Below, one piece after another: positions 44,366-53,248 of a DNA stretch of 64,000 bases. The DNA is from Chitinimonas arctica (lineage in GTDB: Bacteria > Pseudomonadota > Gammaproteobacteria > Burkholderiales > Chitinimonadaceae). Made by a program: the position numbers and the translations under genes. The notes under the pieces were generated by a model. That model ran no database searches. It had not been told where the DNA came from and was given only the letters and a program-made list of their open reading frames with translations. Within the stretch, counting starts at the first letter, position 1, and every line of letters starts with the position of its first letter. The stretch lies in the NCBI RefSeq assembly GCF_007431345.1, contig NZ_CP041730.1:1364001-1428000 (forward strand), written 5' to 3'.

Positions 44366-46273
44366 GTGATAGACACAACGCTACACGATGATGGGGGCTT
44401 GTTTGCGCCTCCAGCGAGTGCATGGGTACGTTTCCTGAGGAGCTACGGACCTACATCGAACAATCTGACTATGTTCGACGAATACGTGTTGGGTGCACTG
44501 GGTCGGGCTAAGGTCCAGCCGATCAGTCTATCGACACCGCTACTCGACGACATGGTCAAGCACATCGAGTCCAAGACCCCGGGTTCACTCTTGATCGCTG
44601 GTACAGCAGGGGATGGAAAGACCTACCACTGCCGAGCCCTATGGACCCGCATCGGTGGTGATCCAAAAGTCTGGGCAGACAAAGAGAATGTCAAAGAGCA
44701 TCGTCTAGCCGACGGTCGCTTGGTGGTTTTCATTAAGGACCTTTCCGAGTTTAACGGTCAAGAGAGCGACTTGCCGCTGCAGCGGCTGGAAAAATCAGTC
44801 CTTGGCGAAGACGACTCCGAAATTGTGATTCTTGCAGCCAACCATGGTCAGCTTCTCGACCGGCTGCGTGATCTCGGCAAACGGCAGGATCGAACCCATC
44901 CTCTGCGAAAGCCATTGCAGGAGTGCTTTCTGCAAGCGGGACCCGCACCAGATCGCCTCGCTGTTTTTGACCTCAGCCGCTCAACTAGTCGCAAGACGCT
45001 CGATGAGGTAGCCAAAGCTGTGGCGGGGCATCCTGAATGGGCTAACTGCGTCCACTGCTCTTTCAAGGCTGAAGGGAAGGTCTGCCCAATCGATGAAAAT
45101 CGTCGACGCCTGCTTGGCGAGACTGATGGTGGGCAGCTCACTCGCCGCCTCGGGGATCTAGTCGAGATCGCCCGACTCAATGGCTTCCATCTTCCCGTAC
45201 GGGATTTGCTGGCTCTTTGCTCAAACATGGTTCTTGGTTATGCGGATGCTAAAGGCGCCAAAGAGAATCTGATGAGCTGCGCCGACGTGCCCAAGATCCA
45301 GGAGAGCGGGCATGTTAGCAAGGCTAGTGTCTACGCCAATGCTTTTGGGGCAAACCTGCCCAAGCGTAGGGCATCCGATCGCCCTGTCTTCAAGGCTATG
45401 GCTAGCTTCGGCGTAGGGGAGGAAACGACCAATGCGGTTGATGGTCTCTTGGTGTACGGCAAAGATGACTCGCGGCTCCAAGCCGACTTTCAACGGCTAG
45501 TGGCTGCCGACCCAGTCTACGGTGCGACGGCAGAGTTCTCCGCGGCCCAGGACGCCTACTTGGAGGGCCATGAAAGCTCGCGCTTGGAGGGTGGTTCCTC
45601 CGAGTTTTTGGAGATGCTAGAAGCCCAGCGCCGCCGTTTTTTCTTCGCCTTGCCTGAGGCCGAACTCGGATACCCCCATTGGTCGATGACTGTGTTTCGC
45701 TTTGCGGGCGATTACCTAGACATCACTGAATCGCTTAAGGCCAAGAAACCTGTGAGCGAAACCACCCGTGGGCGTATCGCTCGTGGTCTCAACCGGGTTA
45801 TGACCGGTCTGCTTTTGGAAAACGTGGACCGCATCTTCATTGCTAGCTCGGGTGGTTTCACGCAAAGCCGAGTGAGTGTGCTCTGTGACCACGAGACGCC
45901 TTCACGGAGGCAAGGTGGGGTGGGCATGGCGATTAAGCTCGACGAGGAAACCGGACGCCCGCAGCTCGAGTTATCGCTTTCTCCTGGAGCCGGTAACTCC
46001 GTTGCCTTCGATCTTACGCCCATCCGGCATGAGTTCCTTTCGCGTGTGGCCGAAGGCGCACTGCCAGCAAGTTTCTCCAATGAATGCCTCGAAGACCTTT
46101 TGGCTTTCAAGGCCAAGCTCTTGCGCAAGGCAGAGATCGTACGCAAGGCGGGCTTTGCCAGCGACGACGATGAAATAGGTGGGGAAGCTGCCGCACTTAC
46201 GCTGGTCTTCATCGATATTGAGCCGGGAGGCCGAGGTTTTGTCCGCCCAGTGACAGTGAGAACCCCGGCATGA
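44366..46273 (+). CDS. sspF: SspF/DptF-like P-loop ATPase of phosphorothioation-linked restriction
   Basis: A 635-residue protein with Walker A LLIAGTAGDGKTYHCRAL (G79-T86). This GxxGDGK form is typical of DptF/SspF restriction ATPases. A Cys-rich stretch (CVHCSFKAEGKVCP, ~218-231) could bind zinc. With SspG and SspH it forms the restriction side that attacks DNA lacking phosphorothioate marks. I prefer GTG 44366 with GAGGGGG 9 nt upstream over an upstream GTG at 44336. It ends with an ATGA overlap to sspG. The Ssp assignment rests on architecture and neighbours; no alignment was run. Confidence 0.72.
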   Translation: MIDTTLHDDGGLFAPPASAWVRFLRSYGPTSNNLTMFDEYVLGALGRAKVQPISLSTPLLDDMVKHIESKTPGSLLIAGTAGDGKTYHCRALWTRIGGDPKVWADKENVKEHRLADGRLVVFIKDLSEFNGQESDLPLQRLEKSVLGEDDSEIVILAANHGQLLDRLRDLGKRQDRTHPLRKPLQECFLQAGPAPDRLAVFDLSRSTSRKTLDEVAKAVAGHPEWANCVHCSFKAEGKVCPIDENRRRLLGETDGGQLTRRLGDLVEIARLNGFHLPVRDLLALCSNMVLGYADAKGAKENLMSCADVPKIQESGHVSKASVYANAFGANLPKRRASDRPVFKAMASFGVGEETTNAVDGLLVYGKDDSRLQADFQRLVAADPVYGATAEFSAAQDAYLEGHESSRLEGGSSEFLEMLEAQRRRFFFALPEAELGYPHWSMTVFRFAGDYLDITESLKAKKPVSETTRGRIARGLNRVMTGLLLENVDRIFIASSGGFTQSRVSVLCDHETPSRRQGGVGMAIKLDEETGRPQLELSLSPGAGNSVAFDLTPIRHEFLSRVAEGALPASFSNECLEDLLAFKAKLLRKAEIVRKAGFASDDDEIGGEAAALTLVFIDIEPGGRGFVRPVTVRTPA

Positions 46274-46917
46274 GCGAGATCTTCAAACGCCCCGAGATCA
46301 AGAGCGTCGATTTCTGCGTTGACGAAAACATATGGGGGCACCGCCTCTACGACGAGCAGCTCCCGCATTTGACAGTGCTCGAGTTCCTTGGCGCACTGGG
46401 TTCTAACTTGGACCGCCCCCTTCGCCCTCACGAGGGGTTAAGTGGAGCCTTCAAGTTCCAGCCGCAGCGCCAGATTCGCCTCCGCGGCCTGCTGTTCAAT
46501 AATCCCTATGTCGAATCTATTTCCGCGAGTGCGCTACCCAACGAAGAGAAGTGGCGGCAATGGTTCGAGCGGTTCAGCCAAGGCTCGACAGGCAATGGCG
46601 ATGGTATCGATGACATGGCCTACCTGCGAGAGTCGTTCACGAGCTTTGACGACTTCGCCAAGGCTGTCGAGCTGTTGCGCTCCTCTTCGTTCGAATCACG
46701 CAGCAACAAGCGCTGGAGTTCGAAATTCGTCTTCCCCTTCGGCCCAGATGCTCTCTACGAAGACCTAGAGATCGACTCTAAGGGAAAGATGAGCAACGAT
46801 CGGCGTTTCTTCGCACGTACTGGTGAGCTGCTCTACATGATGCTCACGCGGGCAAAACGCGGCCCGAGCTCGGAGATCTGCTTGCAAAGCGCCTGTTCGA
46901 CCGTGAGGCACCGATGA
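46270..46917 (+). CDS. sspG: SspG/DptG-like protein, N-terminal part (frame-disrupted)
   Basis: A 215-codon frame, natural-looking up to GELLYMMLTRAKRGP (~residue 199), after which it becomes a Ser/Cys-rich tail to a stop at 46915-46917. In the -1 frame the same bases from ~46863 read PELGDLLAKRLFDREAP and run without a break into the next frame (MNRLARAMQG). The two parts therefore look like one ~519-residue protein split by a single -1 shift near GCAAAACGCGGCCC. Either one base was lost, disabling the gene, or ribosomes shift here on purpose. The small open start overlaps the sspF stop by ATGA. Confidence 0.68.
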   Translation: MSEIFKRPEIKSVDFCVDENIWGHRLYDEQLPHLTVLEFLGALGSNLDRPLRPHEGLSGAFKFQPQRQIRLRGLLFNNPYVESISASALPNEEKWRQWFERFSQGSTGNGDGIDDMAYLRESFTSFDDFAKAVELLRSSSFESRSNKRWSSKFVFPFGPDALYEDLEIDSKGKMSNDRRFFARTGELLYMMLTRAKRGPSSEICLQSACSTVRHR

Positions 46918-47828
46918 ATCGGCTTGCCCGTGCGATGCAGGGGATGCCACAACGGGCGGAGGATTCTCGACAGTCTGGCTATCTGCCCGAGGTCGCCAAC
47001 GCGCGTTTCGACCAGATCTGTGAAGACTGGCTGTCTATCCTAGCCAAAGACATGCCGATCTACGATGCCTTGGAACACTTGATTGCTATTACGGGCCTCA
47101 ACATGCTGCTCTACTTCCTCGAGAGGGCGAAGCGGGTGGCTGGTGATGATGAACCGGTGGAAATCGTCTGCGAGATCGTCTCGAAAGAGCGGACGAAGGT
47201 CCGTGCGCTCTCTGGCGATAGCTATCAGCTCAACCAGGGCCTGCCCGCCAAGGCGGTACGCGCCCATGTTGAGGCAATCCGCCTGGATACAGACTGGGCC
47301 AAAGCCGCCTCGAGTGAGTTCCCGGAAGCCGAGCGCGTGAAGCTCATGCGCGAGCGCTTCCAATGGCCATCGGTCGATGGCGGCGATGACGAGGACTATT
47401 CGGGAGAGAGCCCAGACATCTTGGTCGCTAAGCTCACCGAGCTCGCTCTCGCGCGCCATGAGCAGCATGTCGGCAAGATCCATTCTTCCTGGTCGCGCGC
47501 TATTGGATTGAGTTCCCGCCGGCTCTCACGGCGCACTCGCTACGCTCCAAATGACCGGCTTTTAAAGTCGATTGTGGTGGCCATCGTTGATGACCGTATG
47601 CAGTTCGATGAGTTCTTGACCGAAGCCAGGCGGCGCTATGGCCTTGTGTTTGGCGACGCCGAAGGCGCGCGATTGGTCGACGCTAAGTTAGTCGACCAAG
47701 AGGAGCTCAGCGAGAATCGGGACAACCTCGAAGCACGGCTCGTGGGGTTGGGCCTGGTCCGCAGACTCTCCGACTCCTGCTCGTTTGTTGAAAACCCGTT
47801 CGCGTTTAAGGGAGAGGTTGCATGCTGA
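46914..47828 (+). CDS. sspG: SspG/DptG-like protein, C-terminal part
   Basis: A 304-residue frame beginning at an ATG that overlaps the stop of the N-terminal part. The same frame continues coding-like upstream to about 46863, so the ATG is probably an internal Met of one larger protein. It is helical (YDALEHLIAITGLNMLLYFLERAKR, PDILVAKLTELALARHEQHVGKI) with a Tyr/Asp-rich acidic loop. No enzymatic motif is seen. It precedes sspH with a 7-nt overlap. The position between an SspF-like ATPase and an SspH-like translocase matches the FGH order of restriction modules. Confidence 0.65.
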   Translation: MNRLARAMQGMPQRAEDSRQSGYLPEVANARFDQICEDWLSILAKDMPIYDALEHLIAITGLNMLLYFLERAKRVAGDDEPVEIVCEIVSKERTKVRALSGDSYQLNQGLPAKAVRAHVEAIRLDTDWAKAASSEFPEAERVKLMRERFQWPSVDGGDDEDYSGESPDILVAKLTELALARHEQHVGKIHSSWSRAIGLSSRRLSRRTRYAPNDRLLKSIVVAIVDDRMQFDEFLTEARRRYGLVFGDAEGARLVDAKLVDQEELSENRDNLEARLVGLGLVRRLSDSCSFVENPFAFKGEVAC

Positions 47829-50800
47829 CCGACCGCATTATTGGGCGCGTCGGCGCGGACATCCTCGCCAAGCGCATTTCCACCCCCGGTCAGCCCGGCG
47901 ACTCCACCGCTTTGTTTCGGCTCGACAAGCTCTCGTCGAGTCAGATCGCTGCCGTGGCGCGGGCAATTCTAGCCAATCCGGATTTGTATGCCCGCGTAGA
48001 TCTTATGATCCCCGAGGCGCTAGTTGATGGCCAAGGCCTGCCCTCTGATATTTTGATCTCGCACAATGCCGGCTATGTGCGCAACAACGCTACTACTTCT
48101 AAGGTGGCAATCCTTACCGCCAACGGCAATGAGCATAACCTCGCCGATACGTTGGGCCATGTCATGGCCATCGGTGCTAAAGAGATGCGTACTGACCCCG
48201 AGCCTTGGGTTGAGGCCGCCTTGCATGTAGGTGGGCTCTCACCCGTGCCGGATGATCGCTCCGTGTTCCATGCAGCATTGGGTGGCTTGCTGGCTTCTTC
48301 CGAGCTCTCACTCGTCCAGCTTGGCGAGTTCTGCTCCGAGATCGTCGAGGCCATGTCCACCCGCGGGCTCGCCATCCGAGACGCTGTTGGCTTCGCTATG
48401 CCGCGCGCGGGCTTGCCTCGCGACAGCTCGTTTTTTTCGAACGCGAAAACCTTTGGCTCCCTGCGCAAACCCTGGCAGAAAGCCTTCGCAAAGCTTTTCA
48501 TCCAGCGTGCACCGCTGCTGAAAAAGCTACGTCAGAACGGCCAGCCGCTCGACCCCGAGGAACTCCACGAGCGTATAGAGGCCAACGCGGCGGAGATTGC
48601 CGATGCTGCACGCTTGGCGCTCGACGCCTTCGCTGCGGCTCCCGCGGGCGATCAGGAAGCGACAACCGCATTGGCTCAGTTCGAGTGGGAGGCTGACGGT
48701 GTCTACCTGGCATTCGACAAGCCGAAGGAGAAGCAACTCGGGTTGGCCGACGCGACCGTCCACTTCTTCGACCATGACTGCGATCAAGAGAATTCACTCG
48801 AGCCGGAGGGCCGCAAGCTCTTAGAAGACCTGAAGTCGCGTGAGCGCCGTTCCGATTTCACCGAGGAGGACGAAGAATTCTTTGTCAAACAGCGTCGGCT
48901 GATTGAGCAAGATCCCAAGCTCTGCGCGCGCTGGGAGAAAGCCCTATATGGCAAGCCCATCGAGTGCAATGACTTCTTCGATGGCTTCGCCCGCGTGGTC
49001 AATAGCCTCCATGCAGGTCTGCTTGATCCCGAGGGAGAGCGAATCTTGCGCTTCACCGTCACCAAGGGCCGCAAGGAATGGCGCGAACGTTTCAACTACG
49101 ACGCCGGCAGCTACTTTTCGGTGATGTATCGCGGGTTGAAGGAGCTAATGGGCTCCAAGGTGGACTGGAAGGTCGAGCGTTTGGGCAACGCCAGTCTGCT
49201 TGACCCACTCTTCGACTACGAGGCCTTCTTCGCTAAGGAAAAGGAACTCCGAAGCGACAAAAAGAACAAGGTTAGGCCGAACTCGTCGCTCGCTCGCGCG
49301 GCCTTGCAGATCAAGTTTGATGTGGCCTTGATCCAGGTATCCAAGGGCAAAGAGACTATCCTGGCAAAGACCCAGCTCCTCTGGAGTTACAAGCCCACAT
49401 CGATCGGCTTGTCGATGGTCGCAGACATGCGCCGCCTCTTGGAGAAGGGAGCGGTCGGTTGCACCGAGGTCCCGCGCCGCCTAGTGAGCAAGAAAGGTGG
49501 TGTCCAAAATGTCTCGCTGCTCGACACTGGTACCTTGGAAGCGACCTACTCGACCGATGCTGGCTCTCTGGTGCCCGCAGTCAACAAATTGCGCAGCCTG
49601 CGCCACGACATCAAGACCCGCATAAAGGAACTCGCAGACGAAGGCCGGTTGACCTCCTTGCAACGCGATGAGGTCAAGGCCTCATGGGACAAGTTTGAAG
49701 AAGACTACATCAAGGCGATGGAGGACTTTATCTCTACCGGCTTGCATGGTGAGGCGGTTATGCGCCAGGCGGAATCCTATGGCGAGCTGCTGACCAGCCT
49801 GATGGCCCATGCTCGTGGTGACGTATGCCGGTCCCGTTTAGTCTCGGAGGTACTTTCGGTGGGGACCGCACGGGTTGCTGGCGATAACCCCGCACTGATC
49901 ATTCCACCTTGGCATCCGGAGCGCATGAAAGCCTTGGCGGTGAAGTCACGCCGCGTTGCTGGGTTCGCCACCCATTTGCTATCGAGTGGCAGCATCCTCT
50001 ACGGGGATCGCGAGATCTTTATGCGCGAGCTCTCTGACGAGATTGCCCATCCGTTCTACCCGGAGATTGCGGTTCTCAACAGAGCTGGTGCACCAACACT
50101 GGTTTCGGAGAGCAGCACGGTCAACGGCTATAGCCTTTTGGAGTCGCCCACACGCGGCGCCGATGATGCCATGACTGATGTCGATCCTGCTGCGGCCGCC
50201 AAGCAGGCGCGCGAGCTATTGGAGCGCTATGTTGGTTTGCAACCTCACGAGGCCTCCAACCTCAGTGTCGTGCTCTATAACGCCGACGCTGCAGAGTTGC
50301 CGCTCGCGACAGTGCGCGAACTTTCCTCCATCCAAGAGGATGGTAAGTTGCAATGCAGCGTGTCAGTTCGACACTCAGATCCGGCCAAACTTCGCAGCGT
50401 ATATGGTGAGCTAGTCAACAAGGCCGGTGACGATCCTGACCTGCCCGTGGTCAGCGAGACCAGCGACAATTTCATATCGAAGCTGCGCATTTCGGTGACC
50501 CCGATCTCAGCGACGCCAAGTGAGAGCGCCCAGGGTTTCAAGGCCTTCGACGTGGCCTTCCTGCATGACGTAGTTGCACGTGCTGCTCAGTCCGAATGGC
50601 TCTCGGTTCCGTGGACCAATGATAGGCCGAACCTTGAGCATGCACCGTCTCGTTGGTCCTATCGCAGCGTCTCTGGCGAAAACGAACTCAAATCCACCAC
50701 GTTCTTGGCTTGTCCCTGGCAAACGGCGTCTGGCTGGGCCTATGTATCGGCTGTGGCTGCTGTATGTCGCCAGCTCGACGCACTGCCTGGCGAGCGCTAC

Positions 50801-53233
50801 CTGCCGGCGCGCCGCATCTCTCTGCAAAGCCCCGCGCTGGCTGGAATGATTAAGGATGCCCACGACCTGGCTGAATGGGTTGCCACTTACGATGAGCTGC
50901 TCGACAAGCGCCAGCTCCAGCACAACGACATTACGGTCGTTCGCTACCGCCGTGGTTCCACTAATGGTCGGAACATGATCGTGAGTTCGACTTCCGAGTT
51001 GCGGCTGTTGGGCGTGCTGGTACGCCGTCGCCTCAGCGAGCTGAATTTGCAGCTCGATGCGGCCGAGATCCAAGCTACCGCCGAGAAAGCCAAACGTGAT
51101 GCGCTTTCTGTTTCCGGCGATATCGTGCTGCGCGCGGCCAAGCGTGGCGTTTCTGCAGGCGAAATGATCGGCCTAGTGCTCAGCCGCTATCTGCTTGCCG
51201 AAGAATTCAAGATCGCTGCAGGCGGGGACCAGGTCTTGACGGCCTACTTCCTGCTTGATGACTACGCAAGTTGGTTATCCCAGCCGGAAAGCCGCATAGC
51301 CGACATCCTCGCCCTCAATGTCGAAGAGCGGGACGAGGGTGTCCGTGTCGTCATCTCTATCGTTGAATCGAAGTACGTCTCCGCGGACAGTATGGCCAAG
51401 GCGCGTCGAGACTCTAAGGACCAGCTTCTCTCCACACTGGGTATGTTCCGAGAGGCGCTCTTCGGCGATCCCGGGCGGCTAGACCGCGACGTGTGGCTGG
51501 CGCGCTTGGCCGACATGCTTATCGACGCAGATATTCCTCCGGGTATGACTGGTCTGATGGAGCGCGCGCGGGCAAAGCTTCGCGAGGGTGATGTTGAGAT
51601 ATCGCTGCGCGGCTACTCGCACGTTTATGTTCACACTTCGGATGCAGGCTCGGCTTCCGCCTCCGACCAGGAACTTTTGGAAGAGTCCGACGGAGTGAAT
51701 GCCTGGCAAGAGGTATTTGACCGCCCTGATCTACGAAAGCTCGCTGAAGCCTACGCCAGAGGGACAGGCGCACTCGAAGCTCGCACAGGGTTGGGACCTC
51801 AGCAGCCCTGGAACGGGCACTGCTTTAAGAAGCCTGCCCCGCGCGTGCCTTGGCTCGCTGCCATGGGGCTACTCGCCAGCGGTGGTGTGGATCCGTCGTT
51901 AGAAGATACTCCTGTACCTGTTGAAGCGGCCGTGTCAGCTATAGCTAGCAGCTCCGTGATAGAGCCCACATCGTCAGCGCAAAACCTGGTCCAAGCTGAC
52001 GTTGAGCCGAGCACTTCGGTCTCGAGTTCCCTACCCGCAACGATCACCCAGTTTGGTGCTGCGCTCTCAGAGTTGGTCGCCACCAAGTTCGCGGGCGGCG
52101 CGCAGTCAGACGCTGAGCGCGAGGAATGGGCTCAGGATGTCACCAAGAAGCTCAAGGCCGCGCTTAACAGCTACGGATTGCAAGCCGCGATCCTCGGCAC
52201 GCGCCTGACACCCAATGGCTGCCTGGTACGTCTGGCGGGCTCCGACCGGCTGCGCGTCGAAGACATCGAGAACAAGCGCACCCAGCTTCTAACCACGCAC
52301 GCGATCAACCTGGTCACGGTCCAACCCAAGCCAGGCGAGATCGTAGTGACGGTTGCTGGCACTAAGCGGCAGGCCGTGTCGCTCTGGGAGCTGTGGTCCC
52401 GCCGCGAACTCAACCGCAACGTCGCCGGCATCAACACTTCTTTCCTGCTGGGGCTCCAAGAGATCAACGGCGCGCTGCTGTATTTGAACCTAGGGGCAGA
52501 GTTCGGTGGACTCTCGTCCCACGAGCCGCACTCGCTGGTGGCTGGGGCGACCGGCAGCGGTAAGTCGGTGCTGATTCAAGCTCTGATCCTGGACATCGCT
52601 GCGACCAATCCAAAGGATCTGGCCCAGATCATCTTGATCGACCCAAAGATGGGCGTTGACTACGCTCCTTTGGCCGATTTGCCGCACATGCGCGACGAGA
52701 TCGTCACCACCAAGGAGAAGGCGGGCGAAGTTCTCGAAGCGCTGGTGCAGGAGATGGAGGATCGCTACCGCGCATTCGCCAAAGCCCGTGCTCGCGACCT
52801 GCCCACCTACAACTCCAAGATCACGGCTGCCGAGCGCCTGCCAATGGTCTTCCTGGTCCACGACGAGTTCGCCGACTGGATGCTCGACGACGCCTACAAG
52901 GCGGCGGTGGGCGCGGCGGTGCAGCGCCTAGGTGTGAAAGCCCGCGCAGCCGGCATCCATCTGATCTTCGCAGCGCAGCGCCCCGACAAGGATGTGATGC
53001 CGATGCAGCTTCGCGAGAATCTGGGCAACCGCCTGATCTTGAAGGTCTCCAGCGAAGCGACATCGAAGATCGCGCTCGATCGGCCCGGCGCCGAGCTGCT
53101 GCTGGGCCGAGGGCACCTGGCCGCCAAGCTCAACGGCGAGCAGGGCCTGGTCTTCGCCCAAGCCCCGTTCCTGTCGGACCAAGACATCGAAGCGGCGGTG
53201 GCCGCCATTCGGGCAGACAACTCGAATCAGTAA
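47822..53233 (+). CDS. sspH: SspH/DptH-like giant protein with C-terminal FtsK-type ATPase
   Basis: An 1803-residue protein. The last ~300 residues are an FtsK/HerA-like motor: Walker A VAGATGSGKSVLIQAL (~1574-1585), Walker B MVFLVHDEFADW (~1674-1685), and sensor IHLIFAAQRPDKDVMP. The first ~1400 residues are long helical segments without a recognised family and presumably sense DNA or partners. A low-complexity Ser/Val/Glu linker lies around 1360-1410. DptH-like proteins drive restriction of DNA without phosphorothioate marks. The start overlaps the sspG stop by 7 nt; the sspE gene follows 15 nt later. Confidence 0.75.
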   Translation: MLTDRIIGRVGADILAKRISTPGQPGDSTALFRLDKLSSSQIAAVARAILANPDLYARVDLMIPEALVDGQGLPSDILISHNAGYVRNNATTSKVAILTANGNEHNLADTLGHVMAIGAKEMRTDPEPWVEAALHVGGLSPVPDDRSVFHAALGGLLASSELSLVQLGEFCSEIVEAMSTRGLAIRDAVGFAMPRAGLPRDSSFFSNAKTFGSLRKPWQKAFAKLFIQRAPLLKKLRQNGQPLDPEELHERIEANAAEIADAARLALDAFAAAPAGDQEATTALAQFEWEADGVYLAFDKPKEKQLGLADATVHFFDHDCDQENSLEPEGRKLLEDLKSRERRSDFTEEDEEFFVKQRRLIEQDPKLCARWEKALYGKPIECNDFFDGFARVVNSLHAGLLDPEGERILRFTVTKGRKEWRERFNYDAGSYFSVMYRGLKELMGSKVDWKVERLGNASLLDPLFDYEAFFAKEKELRSDKKNKVRPNSSLARAALQIKFDVALIQVSKGKETILAKTQLLWSYKPTSIGLSMVADMRRLLEKGAVGCTEVPRRLVSKKGGVQNVSLLDTGTLEATYSTDAGSLVPAVNKLRSLRHDIKTRIKELADEGRLTSLQRDEVKASWDKFEEDYIKAMEDFISTGLHGEAVMRQAESYGELLTSLMAHARGDVCRSRLVSEVLSVGTARVAGDNPALIIPPWHPERMKALAVKSRRVAGFATHLLSSGSILYGDREIFMRELSDEIAHPFYPEIAVLNRAGAPTLVSESSTVNGYSLLESPTRGADDAMTDVDPAAAAKQARELLERYVGLQPHEASNLSVVLYNADAAELPLATVRELSSIQEDGKLQCSVSVRHSDPAKLRSVYGELVNKAGDDPDLPVVSETSDNFISKLRISVTPISATPSESAQGFKAFDVAFLHDVVARAAQSEWLSVPWTNDRPNLEHAPSRWSYRSVSGENELKSTTFLACPWQTASGWAYVSAVAAVCRQLDALPGERYLPARRISLQSPALAGMIKDAHDLAEWVATYDELLDKRQLQHNDITVVRYRRGSTNGRNMIVSSTSELRLLGVLVRRRLSELNLQLDAAEIQATAEKAKRDALSVSGDIVLRAAKRGVSAGEMIGLVLSRYLLAEEFKIAAGGDQVLTAYFLLDDYASWLSQPESRIADILALNVEERDEGVRVVISIVESKYVSADSMAKARRDSKDQLLSTLGMFREALFGDPGRLDRDVWLARLADMLIDADIPPGMTGLMERARAKLREGDVEISLRGYSHVYVHTSDAGSASASDQELLEESDGVNAWQEVFDRPDLRKLAEAYARGTGALEARTGLGPQQPWNGHCFKKPAPRVPWLAAMGLLASGGVDPSLEDTPVPVEAAVSAIASSSVIEPTSSAQNLVQADVEPSTSVSSSLPATITQFGAALSELVATKFAGGAQSDAEREEWAQDVTKKLKAALNSYGLQAAILGTRLTPNGCLVRLAGSDRLRVEDIENKRTQLLTTHAINLVTVQPKPGEIVVTVAGTKRQAVSLWELWSRRELNRNVAGINTSFLLGLQEINGALLYLNLGAEFGGLSSHEPHSLVAGATGSGKSVLIQALILDIAATNPKDLAQIILIDPKMGVDYAPLADLPHMRDEIVTTKEKAGEVLEALVQEMEDRYRAFAKARARDLPTYNSKITAAERLPMVFLVHDEFADWMLDDAYKAAVGAAVQRLGVKARAAGIHLIFAAQRPDKDVMPMQLRENLGNRLILKVSSEATSKIALDRPGAELLLGRGHLAAKLNGEQGLVFAQAPFLSDQDIEAAVAAIRADNSNQ

Positions 53234-53248
53234 CCCAGGGAGAACTTC

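Noticed and set aside
44336..44366. Upstream GTG start for sspF
   Set aside because: The GTG at 44366 has GAGGGGG at good spacing, while 44336 has no ribosome site.
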